NCBI RefSeq assembly: GCF_001746915.1
Contig: NZ_MJGC01000025.1
Coordinates: forward strand, 62,001 to 126,000
From: Desertifilum tharense IPPAS B-1220
GTDB taxonomy: Bacteria; Cyanobacteriota; Cyanobacteriia; Cyanobacteriales; Desertifilaceae
Direction of reading: 5' to 3'
Length of the DNA stretch: 64,000 nucleotides
The notes below the pieces were generated by a model. The model ran no database searches, was not told where the DNA came from, and worked only from the letters and a program-made list of their open reading frames with translations. Of the stretch, positions 52,857 through 62,856 are shown piece after piece. The stretch's first letter is position 1. Each line of letters starts with the position of its first letter. The position numbers were made by a program, and so were the translations under genes.

Positions 52857-53861
52857 TTACAGTCGAATCTGAGACAAATTGCTGCGGGGGTTATGGGTGC
52901 GGCTAGAGCGGATTTTCTCGTAATATTCTCGCTCTACCGTGCTTAACTCTTTGGGGGTGACAATATTGACTTTGACCAATTGGTCGCCGCGTCCGCCTTT
53001 GGGGTTGGGCCAGCCTTTACCGCGCAGGCGCAAGGATTGACCGGAACGAATGCCCGCAGGCACGTTCACCGTCACATTGCCTTCAGGAGTAGGGACTTCA
53101 ATGCTCGCCCCCAGAACGGCTTCATCGGGCGCAACAGGCACTTCACAGACGAGGTTATCGCCTTCAAATTGGAAGAAAGAATGGGGTTGCAAGTCAACTT
53201 TGAGATATAAGTCGCCCCGTTGCGGACCCATTGAGTTGCCTTTACCGCGAACTCGAATCCGACTGCCAGATTTGGCACCGGCGGGAATGCGAACGGTGAG
53301 GTTCTCTGTCCCTAAGCTGAAGCTTTTTTCGACGCCGTGAAAGGCTTCAGAGAAAGTGAGGGAAAGGTTGGCTTCTCGGTCTAGATTAGCGGAGGTTGCA
53401 CCGCCAAAATCATCGTAACCAAAGCCTGTCGGGCCGCTTCCTGGAGAACGGTAATAGGTGCGTCGAGAAGCACTAGGGCCGCCAACGCCCCCACCCCCAC
53501 CCATGCGACCTAAGAGTTCGTTAATAAACTCATCAAAGCTACCGTATTGGCTAAAGTCAAAGCCCCCAAAGTCTACTCCTGGGCCTGCGCCACCCCCCGG
53601 CCAACCTCCGGCGGTCCCGTTACCCGCGTGCTTCCAATACTGACCAAATTGATCGTATTTGCGGCGCTTGTCGGGGTCTGAAAGCACTTCATAGGCTTCG
53701 TTGACTTCTTTGAAGCGGGCTTCGGCTTGTTTGTTACCGGGATTCATATCCGGGTGATATTTGCGGGCGAGTTTGCGGAAGGCTTTTTTCAGCTCATCGC
53801 TACTTGCCGACTTACTGACTCCTAAGATGTCATAGTAATCCTTGAAATCAGTTGCAGCCAT
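52857..53861 (-). CDS. DnaJ-family (type II, CbpA/DnaJ2-like) chaperone
   Basis: A 334-residue J-domain protein: N-terminal [20 protein letters not shown] with HPD in [11 protein letters not shown], a Gly/Phe-rich linker (about 75-150), then two C-terminal beta domains ([40 protein letters not shown]). It has no zinc-finger CxxCxGxG repeats, so it is the CbpA-type. It stimulates DnaK. SD AAGGAGAT precedes the ATG. It ends next to the repeat block. Confidence 0.94.
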   Translation of the reverse strand: MAATDFKDYYDILGVSKSASSDELKKAFRKLARKYHPDMNPGNKQAEARFKEVNEAYEVLSDPDKRRKYDQFGQYWKHAGNGTAGGWPGGGAGPGVDFGGFDFSQYGSFDEFINELLGRMGGGGGVGGPSASRRTYYRSPGSGPTGFGYDDFGGATSANLDREANLSLTFSEAFHGVEKSFSLGTENLTVRIPAGAKSGSRIRVRGKGNSMGPQRGDLYLKVDLQPHSFFQFEGDNLVCEVPVAPDEAVLGASIEVPTPEGNVTVNVPAGIRSGQSLRLRGKGWPNPKGGRGDQLVKVNIVTPKELSTVEREYYEKIRSSRTHNPRSNLSQIRL

Positions 53862-53986
53862 GCGGTTATCTCCTTGAGTCTAAAAACTTAGTGTAGGAAT
53901 ATTTATAGATTCAGATTTAGCCTATCAAAGGAAGTCTAATCTGGAAGTTCGGTTCTAACGCCTTGAGGCGATCGCAATTTCCGAAC

Positions 53987-54463
53987 TTACCCCGAATTAT
54001 TTTGAGTCAGGCGAACCAATTCATCAAGCCCTTCAGCCAGGGAGGGAGGGGCATCGCTCAGTTGACGGTGCATTTGTAGGACAATCTCTTCAGGAACTTG
54101 CCGAGAGCGTTCTCGGTTGCGTTCTAAGCACACAGCTAAGGGAATATCTAGCCAAATTCCGGTAATTAAAGTAAATCCAGATTGACGCGCTAGAGCGATC
54201 GCCTCTTGACGATAGCTACGTTTAGCATTGGTGGCATCATACACGGTTGGAGCTTGTTGTTGCACGGCTTGGTGAAATTCCCGTTCAACTTGCCGCCAAA
54301 CTTGCATCCAGGAACCCTGAAAGCCCTCATCGCCAAAGAGTTGGGCGCGAATCTCGTCAGTAGAAACCAGTTGATAGCTTGGACAGTTGGCTATCAACTG
54401 GCGAGCAAAAGTAGACTTACCGCTACCGGGAAGACCAATCAGTAAAATGAGATTAGAAGGCAT
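53987..54463 (-). CDS. P-loop kinase, AAA_33/polynucleotide kinase-like
   Basis: Start placed at the ATG at 54463 (MPSNLILLIGLPGSGKST); a GTG at 54490 is the alternative. About 158 residues with Walker A GLPGSGKST, TDEIRAQLFGDEGF (acidic catalytic DE), VYDATNAKRSYRQEAI and an LxxxNRERSRQVPEEI lid segment. This pattern fits small kinases of the AAA_33 group that phosphorylate nucleic acid ends, sugars or small molecules. Substrate unknown. Between dnaJ-like and glgC on the same strand. Confidence 0.8.
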   Translation of the reverse strand: MPSNLILLIGLPGSGKSTFARQLIANCPSYQLVSTDEIRAQLFGDEGFQGSWMQVWRQVEREFHQAVQQQAPTVYDATNAKRSYRQEAIALARQSGFTLITGIWLDIPLAVCLERNRERSRQVPEEIVLQMHRQLSDAPPSLAEGLDELVRLTQNNSG

Positions 54464-54576
54464 CCGCGCGCTGGATTCAGATTGTTCCACTTGCCCAGGT
54501 TGCCTCCTTACTCAAACAACTCAAACAGGACATCAATACGACCTGGTATTTAGTCTATCGCCGTAATTTTGCTCCA

Positions 54577-55869
54577 TTAAATGGTCGTGTGATCCGGAAT
54601 CGTCGCATTTTTCATGACGACGACAATGCCATTGCGGATGTAGAACCCTTGATCTTCGCGTTCGGCTTCCTCAACGCGGTCTTTGTTGATAATTTGGACG
54701 TGACGACCAATGCGAGCATTTTTATCCACAATAGCGCGGCGAATGGTGGTATCTGAACCAATCCCTAAAGGAATGCCCCCGCGTTGCAAGCCAGATTGAC
54801 GTTCGGCGAAGGGTTCGTAGAAGTCAGAACCCATGAGCAGAGCATCTTCAATAATACAGTTTGCTTCAATGCGCGATCGCACGCCCACGACAGAATGATC
54901 GATGCGGCACTCTTTGATAATGCACCCTTCAGCAATAATCGATTCTGTGACGTGACTATCGAGAAGCTTAGACGGCGGTAAAAACCGAGTCCGGGTATAA
55001 ATCGGCGCTTTCTCATCGTAGAAGCTAAAGGGCGGATGGGGTTGGCGCGTCAGGGCTAAATTCGCGTCATAAAACGCTTCAATCGTTCCAATATCTTCCC
55101 AGTAGCCATTAAATAAATACGCCTGCACGTTCAAATCTTTGGCACAAGCTGGAATAATCTCTTTACCAAAGTCCGTGCGCTGCGGATTTTCATGCAGCAG
55201 TCTATGCATTACGTCTTTGTTAAAGACATAAATCCCCATCGAAGCAATATAAGGCGTGGCTTGCGCCTGTTCGGGCGATAACCCCAAGATGGTAGTATCC
55301 ACCGCCATCTGCTTCAGGGCATCCCCTTTGGGTTTTTCGCTAAAATCAATGACGCGGCCGGTTTGGTCAATTTTCATCAAACCAAAGTCAGAAGCGCGTT
55401 TTTCATCAATGGGTACCACCGACAAAGTAATATCTGCCCCGGTTTCGCGGTGACGCTTCACAAAATCGCGGTAATCCATGCGATACAGGTGATCGCCGGA
55501 TAAAATCAGATATTGGTCGATGCTCCATTCTTCAAACAGCCACAGATACTTCCGCACCGCATCTGCCGTTCCCTGGAACCAGCTTGTCGAGTCGCTAGGA
55601 GTTTGTTGAGCGGCTAGAACTTCTACAAAACCTTCTGTTAAGCCGGAAAAGTTGTAGGCGCGGGTGATATGGCGATTCAGAGAAGCCGAATTGAATTGGG
55701 TTAAGACGTAAATTTTATTGATATCAGAATTGACGCAATTACTGATGGGGATATCAATCAGACGATACTTACCCGCTAAAGGAACTGCGGGTTTAGCGCG
55801 GAGTTTGGTCAAGGGGTACAATCGAGTTCCTGCCCCCCCGCCAAGGATGATCCCTAATACTCGTTTCAC
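54577..55869 (-). CDS. glgC: glucose-1-phosphate adenylyltransferase
   Basis: A 430-residue ADP-glucose pyrophosphorylase: N-terminal [38 protein letters not shown], the catalytic [15 protein letters not shown], the Glc-1-P site in DFSEKPKG, and a left-handed beta-helix C-terminus. It ends in [20 protein letters not shown]. Makes ADP-glucose for glycogen synthesis, the committed step, typically activated by 3-phosphoglycerate. Intact and normal length. Near the debranching enzyme, but not in one operon. Confidence 0.97.
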   Translation of the reverse strand: MKRVLGIILGGGAGTRLYPLTKLRAKPAVPLAGKYRLIDIPISNCVNSDINKIYVLTQFNSASLNRHITRAYNFSGLTEGFVEVLAAQQTPSDSTSWFQGTADAVRKYLWLFEEWSIDQYLILSGDHLYRMDYRDFVKRHRETGADITLSVVPIDEKRASDFGLMKIDQTGRVIDFSEKPKGDALKQMAVDTTILGLSPEQAQATPYIASMGIYVFNKDVMHRLLHENPQRTDFGKEIIPACAKDLNVQAYLFNGYWEDIGTIEAFYDANLALTRQPHPPFSFYDEKAPIYTRTRFLPPSKLLDSHVTESIIAEGCIIKECRIDHSVVGVRSRIEANCIIEDALLMGSDFYEPFAERQSGLQRGGIPLGIGSDTTIRRAIVDKNARIGRHVQIINKDRVEEAEREDQGFYIRNGIVVVMKNATIPDHTTI

Positions 55870-56034
55870 GCTGCTATTCCTCTAAACTGCCAGTGGACTC
55901 ACAAATTTAGTTTAGGACTGTCCGGTACCGCTGATAAGGGTCAGAGGCAAGAAGTCTCCGAAATGCGAATTCCTTCCTGCGAGAGATAACAGCACGGGGG
56001 CCATTTGTCGAGATCGGTTAGCAACATTTTTAGT

Positions 56035-57510
56035 TTATTGCCGCACAATGGGTAAACTTAATTCGTTGCTGAGTTCTTGGGCAAGCCATTCGAGTTCTTC
56101 GGAGGTTAAGCCACCGAAAAATTGACTTTCTGGATCGCTGCCTCCTAACGAACCGCCGATCCGATAGCTCATGCCTTGCGAACTGGGTGGATTAACGATC
56201 GCCAGATGCTTTGTAGAGTGCGCCTGGGGATGGAGGGTTGACCAAATTTTGAGTTCTGGGGGAACTTCAACGATCCCGGCTTCGGGATCTCGGCGATAGA
56301 AGCGCTTGGTCAAGGTAATTTTGTAGAGGTTCTCGCGGTTAGCGCGAAAAATCAGTTTCTGGATGCCAAAGGCCCTCTGAGTGACTTTGAACTGTTGGGG
56401 GCCGATCTCGATGTGAATGTCGGCGCGGCTACTGTAGAAGTATAGCCAATATCCACTACCCACAACGTATACGAAAAATAAGCTAATCAAGAGGCTCGAT
56501 AAATTACCGCTTGTTAGAACCACAGGTAGCCAGCTTAGGGCGATCGCACCTACCAATCCTAGGATAATCAACGAGCAGCCCTGACTTATCCCACTAGATT
56601 TGGGCGCTGGGATGTGGATCTCTAGGCAATCGGCTGTTCTATGTAGGGTAATTTTGCTGCGTTCGGGTCGATGAACGATTTGATCGCGATCGCCAAAATC
56701 AGGGTTTTCTAGGGCTTGTAGGGCTGCCTGAGCATCGCTAAATCGCTGTTTGCGGACGGGATGGGTCAGGGTTTCTAACCAGCGGGCAAACTTGGGGGTT
56801 AGAGGCGTGAGGGGTTGGAATTTGAGGTGCAAGTCTTCTTGCAATAAGTCGGCGGGATGGGTACCTGTGACTAGGTAGATTAAGGTTGCACCCAAGCTAT
56901 AGAGATCGGAAGCCGGGAATGCCCGTCCGCTAAATTGTTCGGGTGGCATATAACCATAAGTTCCCACAACGGTCATCGTCCCCATTTCGCGGACGGCGGT
57001 TTGCACAGAACCAAAGTCTACGAGATAGAGTTCTCCCACCTGATGGCCGGTGCGATCGCCCTTCAGTAAAATATTGCTCGGTTTAATGTCGCGATGAATC
57101 ACAGGGGGACAGTTGGCGTGTAAGTCGCTGAGAACCTTTAATAAGGCTTGGGCAATGTTCTGGACTTCTGCTTCGCTAAAGCTGCGTCCCTGCTCGATCC
57201 ATTGCTGCAAGGAAGGGGCATCCAAGTAGGTTTGCACCAGGACAAAACCGCGATCGTTAGGTTGGTCGAATTCAAAGTAGTCAAGGTAGCGAGGAATTGC
57301 TGGATGGGATAAAGATTGTAGGGTTTTGGCTTCTCGTTCAAATAATTTGAGGTCTTCCCAACGAAAGCTACTATTAAAACTTAGCAACTTCAGGACAACG
57401 GGTTCTTGGGTCTGTAAGTCTTGGGCGAGGAGGGTGTGGCGACCCGCATTTTGTCCGAGTTGCCGTTGAATCTGATAGCGATCGCGTAAAACTTGTCCAG
57501 CTAAAAGCAT
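56035..57510 (-). CDS. Hanks-type serine/threonine protein kinase
   Basis: A 491-residue protein. Kinase domain (about 10-275): glycine-rich loop LGQNAGRHTLLA, lysine in EPVVLKLL, catalytic HRDIKPSNILL, DFGSVQTA in the Mg2+ position, and MPPEQFSGRAFPASDLYSLG. A long C-terminal half has two hydrophobic segments (SLIILGLVGAIALSW and ISLFFVYVVGSGYWLYF) and an extracytoplasmic or peripheral domain ending LAQELSNELSL. Probably membrane-anchored. Glycine-rich loop is looser than in standard kinases, but catalytic residues look intact. Divergent from the PAS/GAF histidine kinase at 57713. Confidence 0.93.
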   Translation of the reverse strand: MLLAGQVLRDRYQIQRQLGQNAGRHTLLAQDLQTQEPVVLKLLSFNSSFRWEDLKLFEREAKTLQSLSHPAIPRYLDYFEFDQPNDRGFVLVQTYLDAPSLQQWIEQGRSFSEAEVQNIAQALLKVLSDLHANCPPVIHRDIKPSNILLKGDRTGHQVGELYLVDFGSVQTAVREMGTMTVVGTYGYMPPEQFSGRAFPASDLYSLGATLIYLVTGTHPADLLQEDLHLKFQPLTPLTPKFARWLETLTHPVRKQRFSDAQAALQALENPDFGDRDQIVHRPERSKITLHRTADCLEIHIPAPKSSGISQGCSLIILGLVGAIALSWLPVVLTSGNLSSLLISLFFVYVVGSGYWLYFYSSRADIHIEIGPQQFKVTQRAFGIQKLIFRANRENLYKITLTKRFYRRDPEAGIVEVPPELKIWSTLHPQAHSTKHLAIVNPPSSQGMSYRIGGSLGGSDPESQFFGGLTSEELEWLAQELSNELSLPIVRQ

Positions 57511-57712
57511 AAGGATAGAAGGCTCATGTTCTGTGCAAAGCGGAACTTGCTTCTGAAGCTAGCATATTGGCTCCCCTGGCTCTACCCACTCCAGAATAGA
57601 TAAATTTGATACTAAATCTCTGTCCCCCAAGCCGACCTGTGAATTCCTCGGTTGCCCCATACCGGCAAGTCCGCCTAACTTAGAAGATAAAGCCTAACCT
57701 TACTGCTGATTC

Positions 57713-60700
57713 ATGCTGAATAGCATCCCGATGCCAGCACACATTCAATCGCGACTAGGCTGCGTTCCTCCCTTGTTCGCGGCCGTGTCCCCAGATCCTG
57801 AACTGTTAGAAAACCTATGGCAACAAACCCAGGTTTATTATCTTGATAATCCTTTACCCGATCGCTTTAAAAATCTTCTATTTGCCTATCTGATCGATCG
57901 CCTCTCTCGCCACGAGGCGGAAACGCTGTTGCAAAGTTTACCCTTTACCTGGGATTTCAACTCTCAACCCGTGCAAGAATTGCTGGCAACTCCCCTGGCT
58001 CAACTGCTCCAGTGGCACCGCCAGACTGACGCCTCGGCTTCAGAATCAGCCATTGATTGGGAAAATTGGTCAGAACTCTCTCCCCAAGCCGAAAAAAGTA
58101 TATTAGCGGATGCAATTTTGTGGGGATTGCAAACCGAACTTTCGGCAAAGCAACGCTTGCAAAATCGTTTAACCCCAAGAACCTACCGTTTTCTGATTGC
58201 GCTTTTAAGCTATATCCAAACCTGCCATTTTTGGGCGCAAAGTCATTTAACCTCCCTGAATTGCACGAGCGCAAACCCTTTAAAAAACGATAAAGACGAA
58301 ATTCATCGCCTCTCGCAAGCCTTACAGGAAAGCGAAGATCGATTTCTAACTTGTTTTGAAAAGGCTCCTACCCCCATGATGATTTATGCCGAAGATGGGG
58401 AGATTTGTCTGGTTAACCAAGTTTGGCTCGATCTAACGGGTTACGAGAGTTTGGAACTGCAAACGATCGCCCAATGGACGCAACTGGGCTTTGGCGAACT
58501 CCACGAGATCGTGCGATCGCACCTCGAACAACTCCACCTCACCCTCGACAGTTGGCGAGAAGAAGGCGAATTTACCATTACCACGCGAGCCGGAGAGTTA
58601 CGGATCTGGGACTTTAGCTTTGCTCCCCTCACCCCCCTCGCGGACGGCCGCCGTTTAATTGTGGCAATGGCCAAAGATGTCACCGAACGCCTGCGCCTCG
58701 AACAAGAACTTTCAAAATGGCACGAACGCCGATTTCGCGCCGTATTTGACCAAACCTTTCAATTTACAGGCTTGCTCAGACCCGATGGCATCTTACTCGA
58801 AGTCAACCAAACGGCCTTAGAATTTGCCCGATTGCAAGCCGATATTATCGGACAACCATTTTGGGAGGTTCGGTGGTGGACGATTTCTCCCGAAACTCAG
58901 GTGCGCTTGCAAGAGGCGATCGCCTCTGCGGCTAAGGGCGAACTGATCCGCTATGAAATCGATATTCTCGCCGCCGATGATTCAGTTGCGACTATTGACT
59001 TTTCCATTAAGCCCGTCACCAACGATACGGGAAAGGTGATTTTGTTGATCCCCGAAGGTCGAGATATCACTGAATATAAACAAACCCTTGCTGCTCTCGA
59101 ACAGGCAAAAGAGCAACTGCAAACCGCCATTGATGCCGTTCCGGGTTTTGTCGCCTGGATTGACGCTCAAGGGCGCTACATGGGCGTCAATCAACATTTA
59201 GCTCAAAGTTGCGACCTGAACCCCAACGACTTTATTGCTCAAGAGGTCAGCTTCTTTGATTGCGGCCCAGAATTTGCCCAATTTGTCCATGAATTTCTAG
59301 GCAGTCCAGAAACCGCCGCCTCTCAAGTGATTGCCACCTGCATTCAAGGCACCCCTCGCTACCACTTGATCGCCGCTCAAAAATATCATCAAGGCAATGC
59401 AATTGTCACCGTTGGGATTGATGTCACCGAACGCCAACAGGCCGAAACAGTCCTCAGACTTGCCCATACCGAACTCGAAGCCCGCGTCGCCGAACGTACC
59501 GCAGAACTGGCGGCCATCAACCACTCGCTGCAACGCGAAATCAACGAACGGATCGGCGTAGAAGCGGCCCTTCTCAGTAGCGAGTCTCGCCTTAAATTGG
59601 CCCTGAGTGCCACGCGTACGGGAATTTGGGATTGGAATCTCCTCGACGATTCGCGCAGCGATCCCTACGGGAATCGCGATATTTGGACCGAACATACAGA
59701 AATTCTATTTGGCTTGAAAAAAGGGGAATTTGCAGGCACGGGTAAAGCCTTTTTTGAACTGATTCACCCCGAAGATCGCGATTATGCGATCGCCGCCATG
59801 CGCCAAGCCATTGAAACCGGACAGGAATATCACGCCCAATATCGGATTATTTGGCCTGATGGCAGCATTCACTGGCTGGAGTCTAAGGGGCAAGTCGTCT
59901 ACGACGAAGCGGGGAAAGCCGTGCGGATGGTGGGGACGGATATTGATATTACCGATCGCAAACAGTCTGAAAAGGCGTTGCAAAATTTGGTTGCGGGTAC
60001 CGCCTCAGTGACGGGACAAGAATTTTTTCCCGTCCTTGTGCGCCATTTGGCGGCGGCTTTAAATGTCCGTTACGCGCTGGTTGCAGAGTTTAAAGGCGAC
60101 GATCGCAATCTGGCGACAACGACAGCTTTTTGGGCGGGCGATCGCCTGATGCCCAATTTCACCTATGACTTGAAAAATACGCCCTGCGAACTCGTCGTGC
60201 GAAACCGAGAATATTATTGTTTTCCCAGCGAGTTACAATCTCTGTTTCCCAACGATCCCGACTTAAAGAAACTCAACGCTCATAGCTATTTTGGCTGTCC
60301 CCTCTTTAGCACTGCCGGTAGTCTGATCGGACATTTATTCGTGCTTGACGATCAACCCATCATCAACGAACCTCGAACCCAGTCAATCATGAGTATTTTC
60401 GCAGCACGGGCTTCCGCAGAGCTAGAGCGCCAGCAAACTGAATCGGCATTGCGGCAAAACGAGCGCAAGTACCGTTCGGTCGTCAATAATGTCAAGGAGG
60501 TGATCTTTCAAACTGATGAAACTGGAACCTGGACGTTTCTCAATCCCGCTTGGATTGAAATTACCGGCTTTTTAATTTCTGAGAGCATTGGGCGTAATTT
60601 CGGCGATTACGTTCACCCTAGCGATCGCTCGCCCCTAGACAATCTCTTCGGGTGTCTCTCCTCCCAAGAACAACCCTATTGTCGTCAGGAACTGCGGGTT

Positions 60701-61942
60701 CTAACTCGCAGTGGCAGCTATCGCTGGATGGAAATTTACGCCCGTTTAACGCGAGATAGCTACCAGACGATTGTGGGCATTTCTGGCACGCTGAATGATA
60801 TTACAGAGCGTAAGTTAGCCAGCGATGCCTTACGGGAAAGCGAACAGCGATTTCGCGCGATTTTTAACCAGGCGGCGGTGGGGATGGCTCAGGTGGCGCT
60901 CGATGGCAAGTGGCTATTGGTGAATCAGAAATTTTGTGAAATTGTCGATTACGAACGCGAGGAGTTACTGCAACTGTCTTTTCGGCAAATTACGCATCCA
61001 GACGATCTCTTAGATGGCTGCTATCGCAATCAGCAAATGTTGGCGGGGAATTTACCCACCTATTCTCTAGAAAAGCGCTATCTCCGCAAAGATGGTTCGC
61101 CGGTTTGGGTTGATGTGACGGTTTCAATCGTTCAGCAACCTTCAGGAACGCCCAAGTATTTCGTGACGGTGATCCAAGATATTAGCGATCGCAAGCAAGC
61201 CGAACAGGAAATTCAACTGCTCAACGAGCAACTCGAACAGCGGGTGATCGAACGCACCGCCCAGCTTGAGGCAGCCAACCGCGAATTAGAGGCGTTTTCT
61301 TACTCGGTTTCTCACGATCTGCGCGCCCCGCTTCGCAGCATTGATGGATTTAGCCAAGTGTTAATCGAGCGCTATAGCGATCGTCTTGACGATCGCGGAC
61401 AGCATTATTTACAGCGCATCCGTGCCGGAAGTCAGCGTATGGGCGAATTAATTGACGATTTGCTATCCCTTTCGCGGGTAACACGCAGCGAAATGCAGTA
61501 TCGGACAGTGGACTTAAGCGCGATCGCCACCGCTATCCTCGTAGAATTACAGGCTCGCCATCCCGAACGCTCTGTAAGGATTGCGATCGCGCCCTCATTA
61601 AAAGCTCAAGGAGATGCTCGCTTACTTTGTATTGTTTTAGAAAATCTTCTCCAAAATGCGTGGAAATACACATCCCGTTGTATCAATGCTGAGATCGAAT
61701 TCGGGGCAATTCTTCACGAAGAGAATAAACTCGCTTACTTTGTCCGCGACAATGGAGCAGGATTTGATATGGCCTATGCCGGTAAGTTATTCGGAGCCTT
61801 TCAACGGCTGCACACCGATGCAGAGTTTCCCGGTACAGGGATTGGGTTAGCGACGGTTCAGCGGATTATTCACCGTCATGGCGGTAGCGTTTGGGCGCAA
61901 TCAGCGATCGATCGCGGGGCAACTTTTTTCTTTACCCTCTAG
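57713..61942 (+). CDS. multi-PAS/GAF sensor histidine kinase with N-terminal AhpD-like domain
   Basis: A 1409-residue protein. The N-terminus (about 1-180) includes CVPPLFAAVSPDPELLENLW and NPLPDRFKNLLFAYL, resembling the AhpD/CMD-like domain at the start of some cyanobacterial kinases, but the usual Cys-x-x-Cys is absent. Then PAS domains at about 197-320, 338-450, 462-580 and 620-750, a GAF domain (about 760-905), two more PAS domains (about 918-1165), HisKA with phospho-accepting H1201 in FSYSVSHDLRAPLRSIDGF, and HATPase_c with NAWKYTS, RDNGAGFD and GTGIGLATVQRI. No membrane helix. The HisKA/HATPase is of the phytochrome type, though no bilin-binding GAF motif was found. The receiver gene downstream is a likely partner. 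Confidence 0.95.
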   Translation: MLNSIPMPAHIQSRLGCVPPLFAAVSPDPELLENLWQQTQVYYLDNPLPDRFKNLLFAYLIDRLSRHEAETLLQSLPFTWDFNSQPVQELLATPLAQLLQWHRQTDASASESAIDWENWSELSPQAEKSILADAILWGLQTELSAKQRLQNRLTPRTYRFLIALLSYIQTCHFWAQSHLTSLNCTSANPLKNDKDEIHRLSQALQESEDRFLTCFEKAPTPMMIYAEDGEICLVNQVWLDLTGYESLELQTIAQWTQLGFGELHEIVRSHLEQLHLTLDSWREEGEFTITTRAGELRIWDFSFAPLTPLADGRRLIVAMAKDVTERLRLEQELSKWHERRFRAVFDQTFQFTGLLRPDGILLEVNQTALEFARLQADIIGQPFWEVRWWTISPETQVRLQEAIASAAKGELIRYEIDILAADDSVATIDFSIKPVTNDTGKVILLIPEGRDITEYKQTLAALEQAKEQLQTAIDAVPGFVAWIDAQGRYMGVNQHLAQSCDLNPNDFIAQEVSFFDCGPEFAQFVHEFLGSPETAASQVIATCIQGTPRYHLIAAQKYHQGNAIVTVGIDVTERQQAETVLRLAHTELEARVAERTAELAAINHSLQREINERIGVEAALLSSESRLKLALSATRTGIWDWNLLDDSRSDPYGNRDIWTEHTEILFGLKKGEFAGTGKAFFELIHPEDRDYAIAAMRQAIETGQEYHAQYRIIWPDGSIHWLESKGQVVYDEAGKAVRMVGTDIDITDRKQSEKALQNLVAGTASVTGQEFFPVLVRHLAAALNVRYALVAEFKGDDRNLATTTAFWAGDRLMPNFTYDLKNTPCELVVRNREYYCFPSELQSLFPNDPDLKKLNAHSYFGCPLFSTAGSLIGHLFVLDDQPIINEPRTQSIMSIFAARASAELERQQTESALRQNERKYRSVVNNVKEVIFQTDETGTWTFLNPAWIEITGFLISESIGRNFGDYVHPSDRSPLDNLFGCLSSQEQPYCRQELRVLTRSGSYRWMEIYARLTRDSYQTIVGISGTLNDITERKLASDALRESEQRFRAIFNQAAVGMAQVALDGKWLLVNQKFCEIVDYEREELLQLSFRQITHPDDLLDGCYRNQQMLAGNLPTYSLEKRYLRKDGSPVWVDVTVSIVQQPSGTPKYFVTVIQDISDRKQAEQEIQLLNEQLEQRVIERTAQLEAANRELEAFSYSVSHDLRAPLRSIDGFSQVLIERYSDRLDDRGQHYLQRIRAGSQRMGELIDDLLSLSRVTRSEMQYRTVDLSAIATAILVELQARHPERSVRIAIAPSLKAQGDARLLCIVLENLLQNAWKYTSRCINAEIEFGAILHEENKLAYFVRDNGAGFDMAYAGKLFGAFQRLHTDAEFPGTGIGLATVQRIIHRHGGSVWAQSAIDRGATFFFTL

Positions 61943-61965
61943 CCTATCCCCACAGGGGGGATAGG
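61943..61965 (+). terminator. hairpin after the histidine kinase
   Basis: CCTATCCCC (61943-61951) pairs perfectly with GGGGATAGG (61957-61965) around a 5-base loop, starting at the base after the stop codon. No T run follows, so it may be a weak terminator or mRNA-stabilising stem. Confidence 0.55.
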
Positions 61966-62409
61966 GTTCAGTGCGTGAAATGCCCCCCAATTGCCAGTTA
62001 AGGGGCCCCCGAATATCAAAAAATCGTGAACTGAGAATCGCGTACTTTCACGGCTGTTTTCTATTAAAAGTTGCTGATTAACTGAGATTAGGTGGGAAAA
62101 AAGCCCTAGAAACCTCACCACCTAGGGAAATAAAGCCTCACTTTATATAGCCAAGGGTTGAGTCGTCAAGTGCGCTTGTACTGGGGTCAGTACGCCAAGT
62201 CGCGGCGTGCTGCAAATCGAAACCTCTACTGCAATGGGTACAGTCCTATCGTGCATAACTACAGCTATAGCGGCTTCTTCCCTTTACCATTCGCACAGCC
62301 TAAATCGAGACTCGCACTCGCATTCTCTGGCCAACAAGGTATTGCAGAAGGGAAGCCCACCGGGGTTGGGGTGAAATTGTTCTGTTGTTGTTGCTGTGCC
62401 CACTCCAAT
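61966..62409. other. spacer upstream of the receiver gene
   Basis: 444 bases without a convincing gene. CCCTAG/CTAGGG at about 62104-62127 makes a short stem. A plus-strand frame opens on TTG at 62158 and runs into the receiver gene, with a run of five cysteines near its end; it has no family-like sequence and I treat it as noncoding or a decayed remnant. Confidence 0.45.
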
Positions 62410-62856
62410 ATGTCTACCAAAACCATCTTACTAGTAGAAGATAATTCTGACGATCAAGAGCTAGCCTTACTTGCCTTTGAGCGCAGTAAAGTTGCACCCG
62501 AAGTTGTGATTGTCCCCGATGGCGAACAAGCCCTAGATTACCTGTTTGGGACAGGCGCTTTTGCCGATCGAGATTTAACAAAAATGCCTGCTTTGGTGTT
62601 GCTTGATTTAAAATTACCAAAGATGGATGGTTTAGAGGTGTTGCGTCGCTTGCGGGCCAATCCTCGAACTCAACTGATTCCCGTTGTAATCTTGACCACT
62701 TCTAGAGAGCAACAAGACTTGATTAATAGCTATAGTGTTGGATGTAATGGGTATATTTGTAAACCTGTAGACTTTAAGCGATTCCAGAAAGCTATGCAAA
62801 AATTAGCTTCATACTGGCTAGAGTTTAATGAAGCCCCACCCGTGATAGGTACTTAA
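62410..62856 (+). CDS. stand-alone response regulator (Rcp1-like receiver)
   Basis: The ATG at 62410 (MSTKTILLVEDNSDDQELAL) is used; 148 residues. A CheY-like receiver of the Rcp type: acidic pocket EDNSDD, phospho-acceptor Asp in ALVLLDLKLPKMDGL, TTS in VVILTTSREQQD and lysine in CKPVDFKRF. The insert before the phospho-acceptor (LFGTGAFADRDLTKMP) is typical of Rcp1, the partner of phytochrome-type kinases. Directly upstream is a kinase with a phytochrome-type HisKA, and the next gene begins on the base after its stop. Confidence 0.92.
   Translation: MSTKTILLVEDNSDDQELALLAFERSKVAPEVVIVPDGEQALDYLFGTGAFADRDLTKMPALVLLDLKLPKMDGLEVLRRLRANPRTQLIPVVILTTSREQQDLINSYSVGCNGYICKPVDFKRFQKAMQKLASYWLEFNEAPPVIGT

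Noticed and set aside
62158..62409. 84-residue N-terminal extension of the receiver, with a run of five cysteines
   Set aside because: TTG start, no family-like sequence, and a normal receiver begins at the ATG at 62410.
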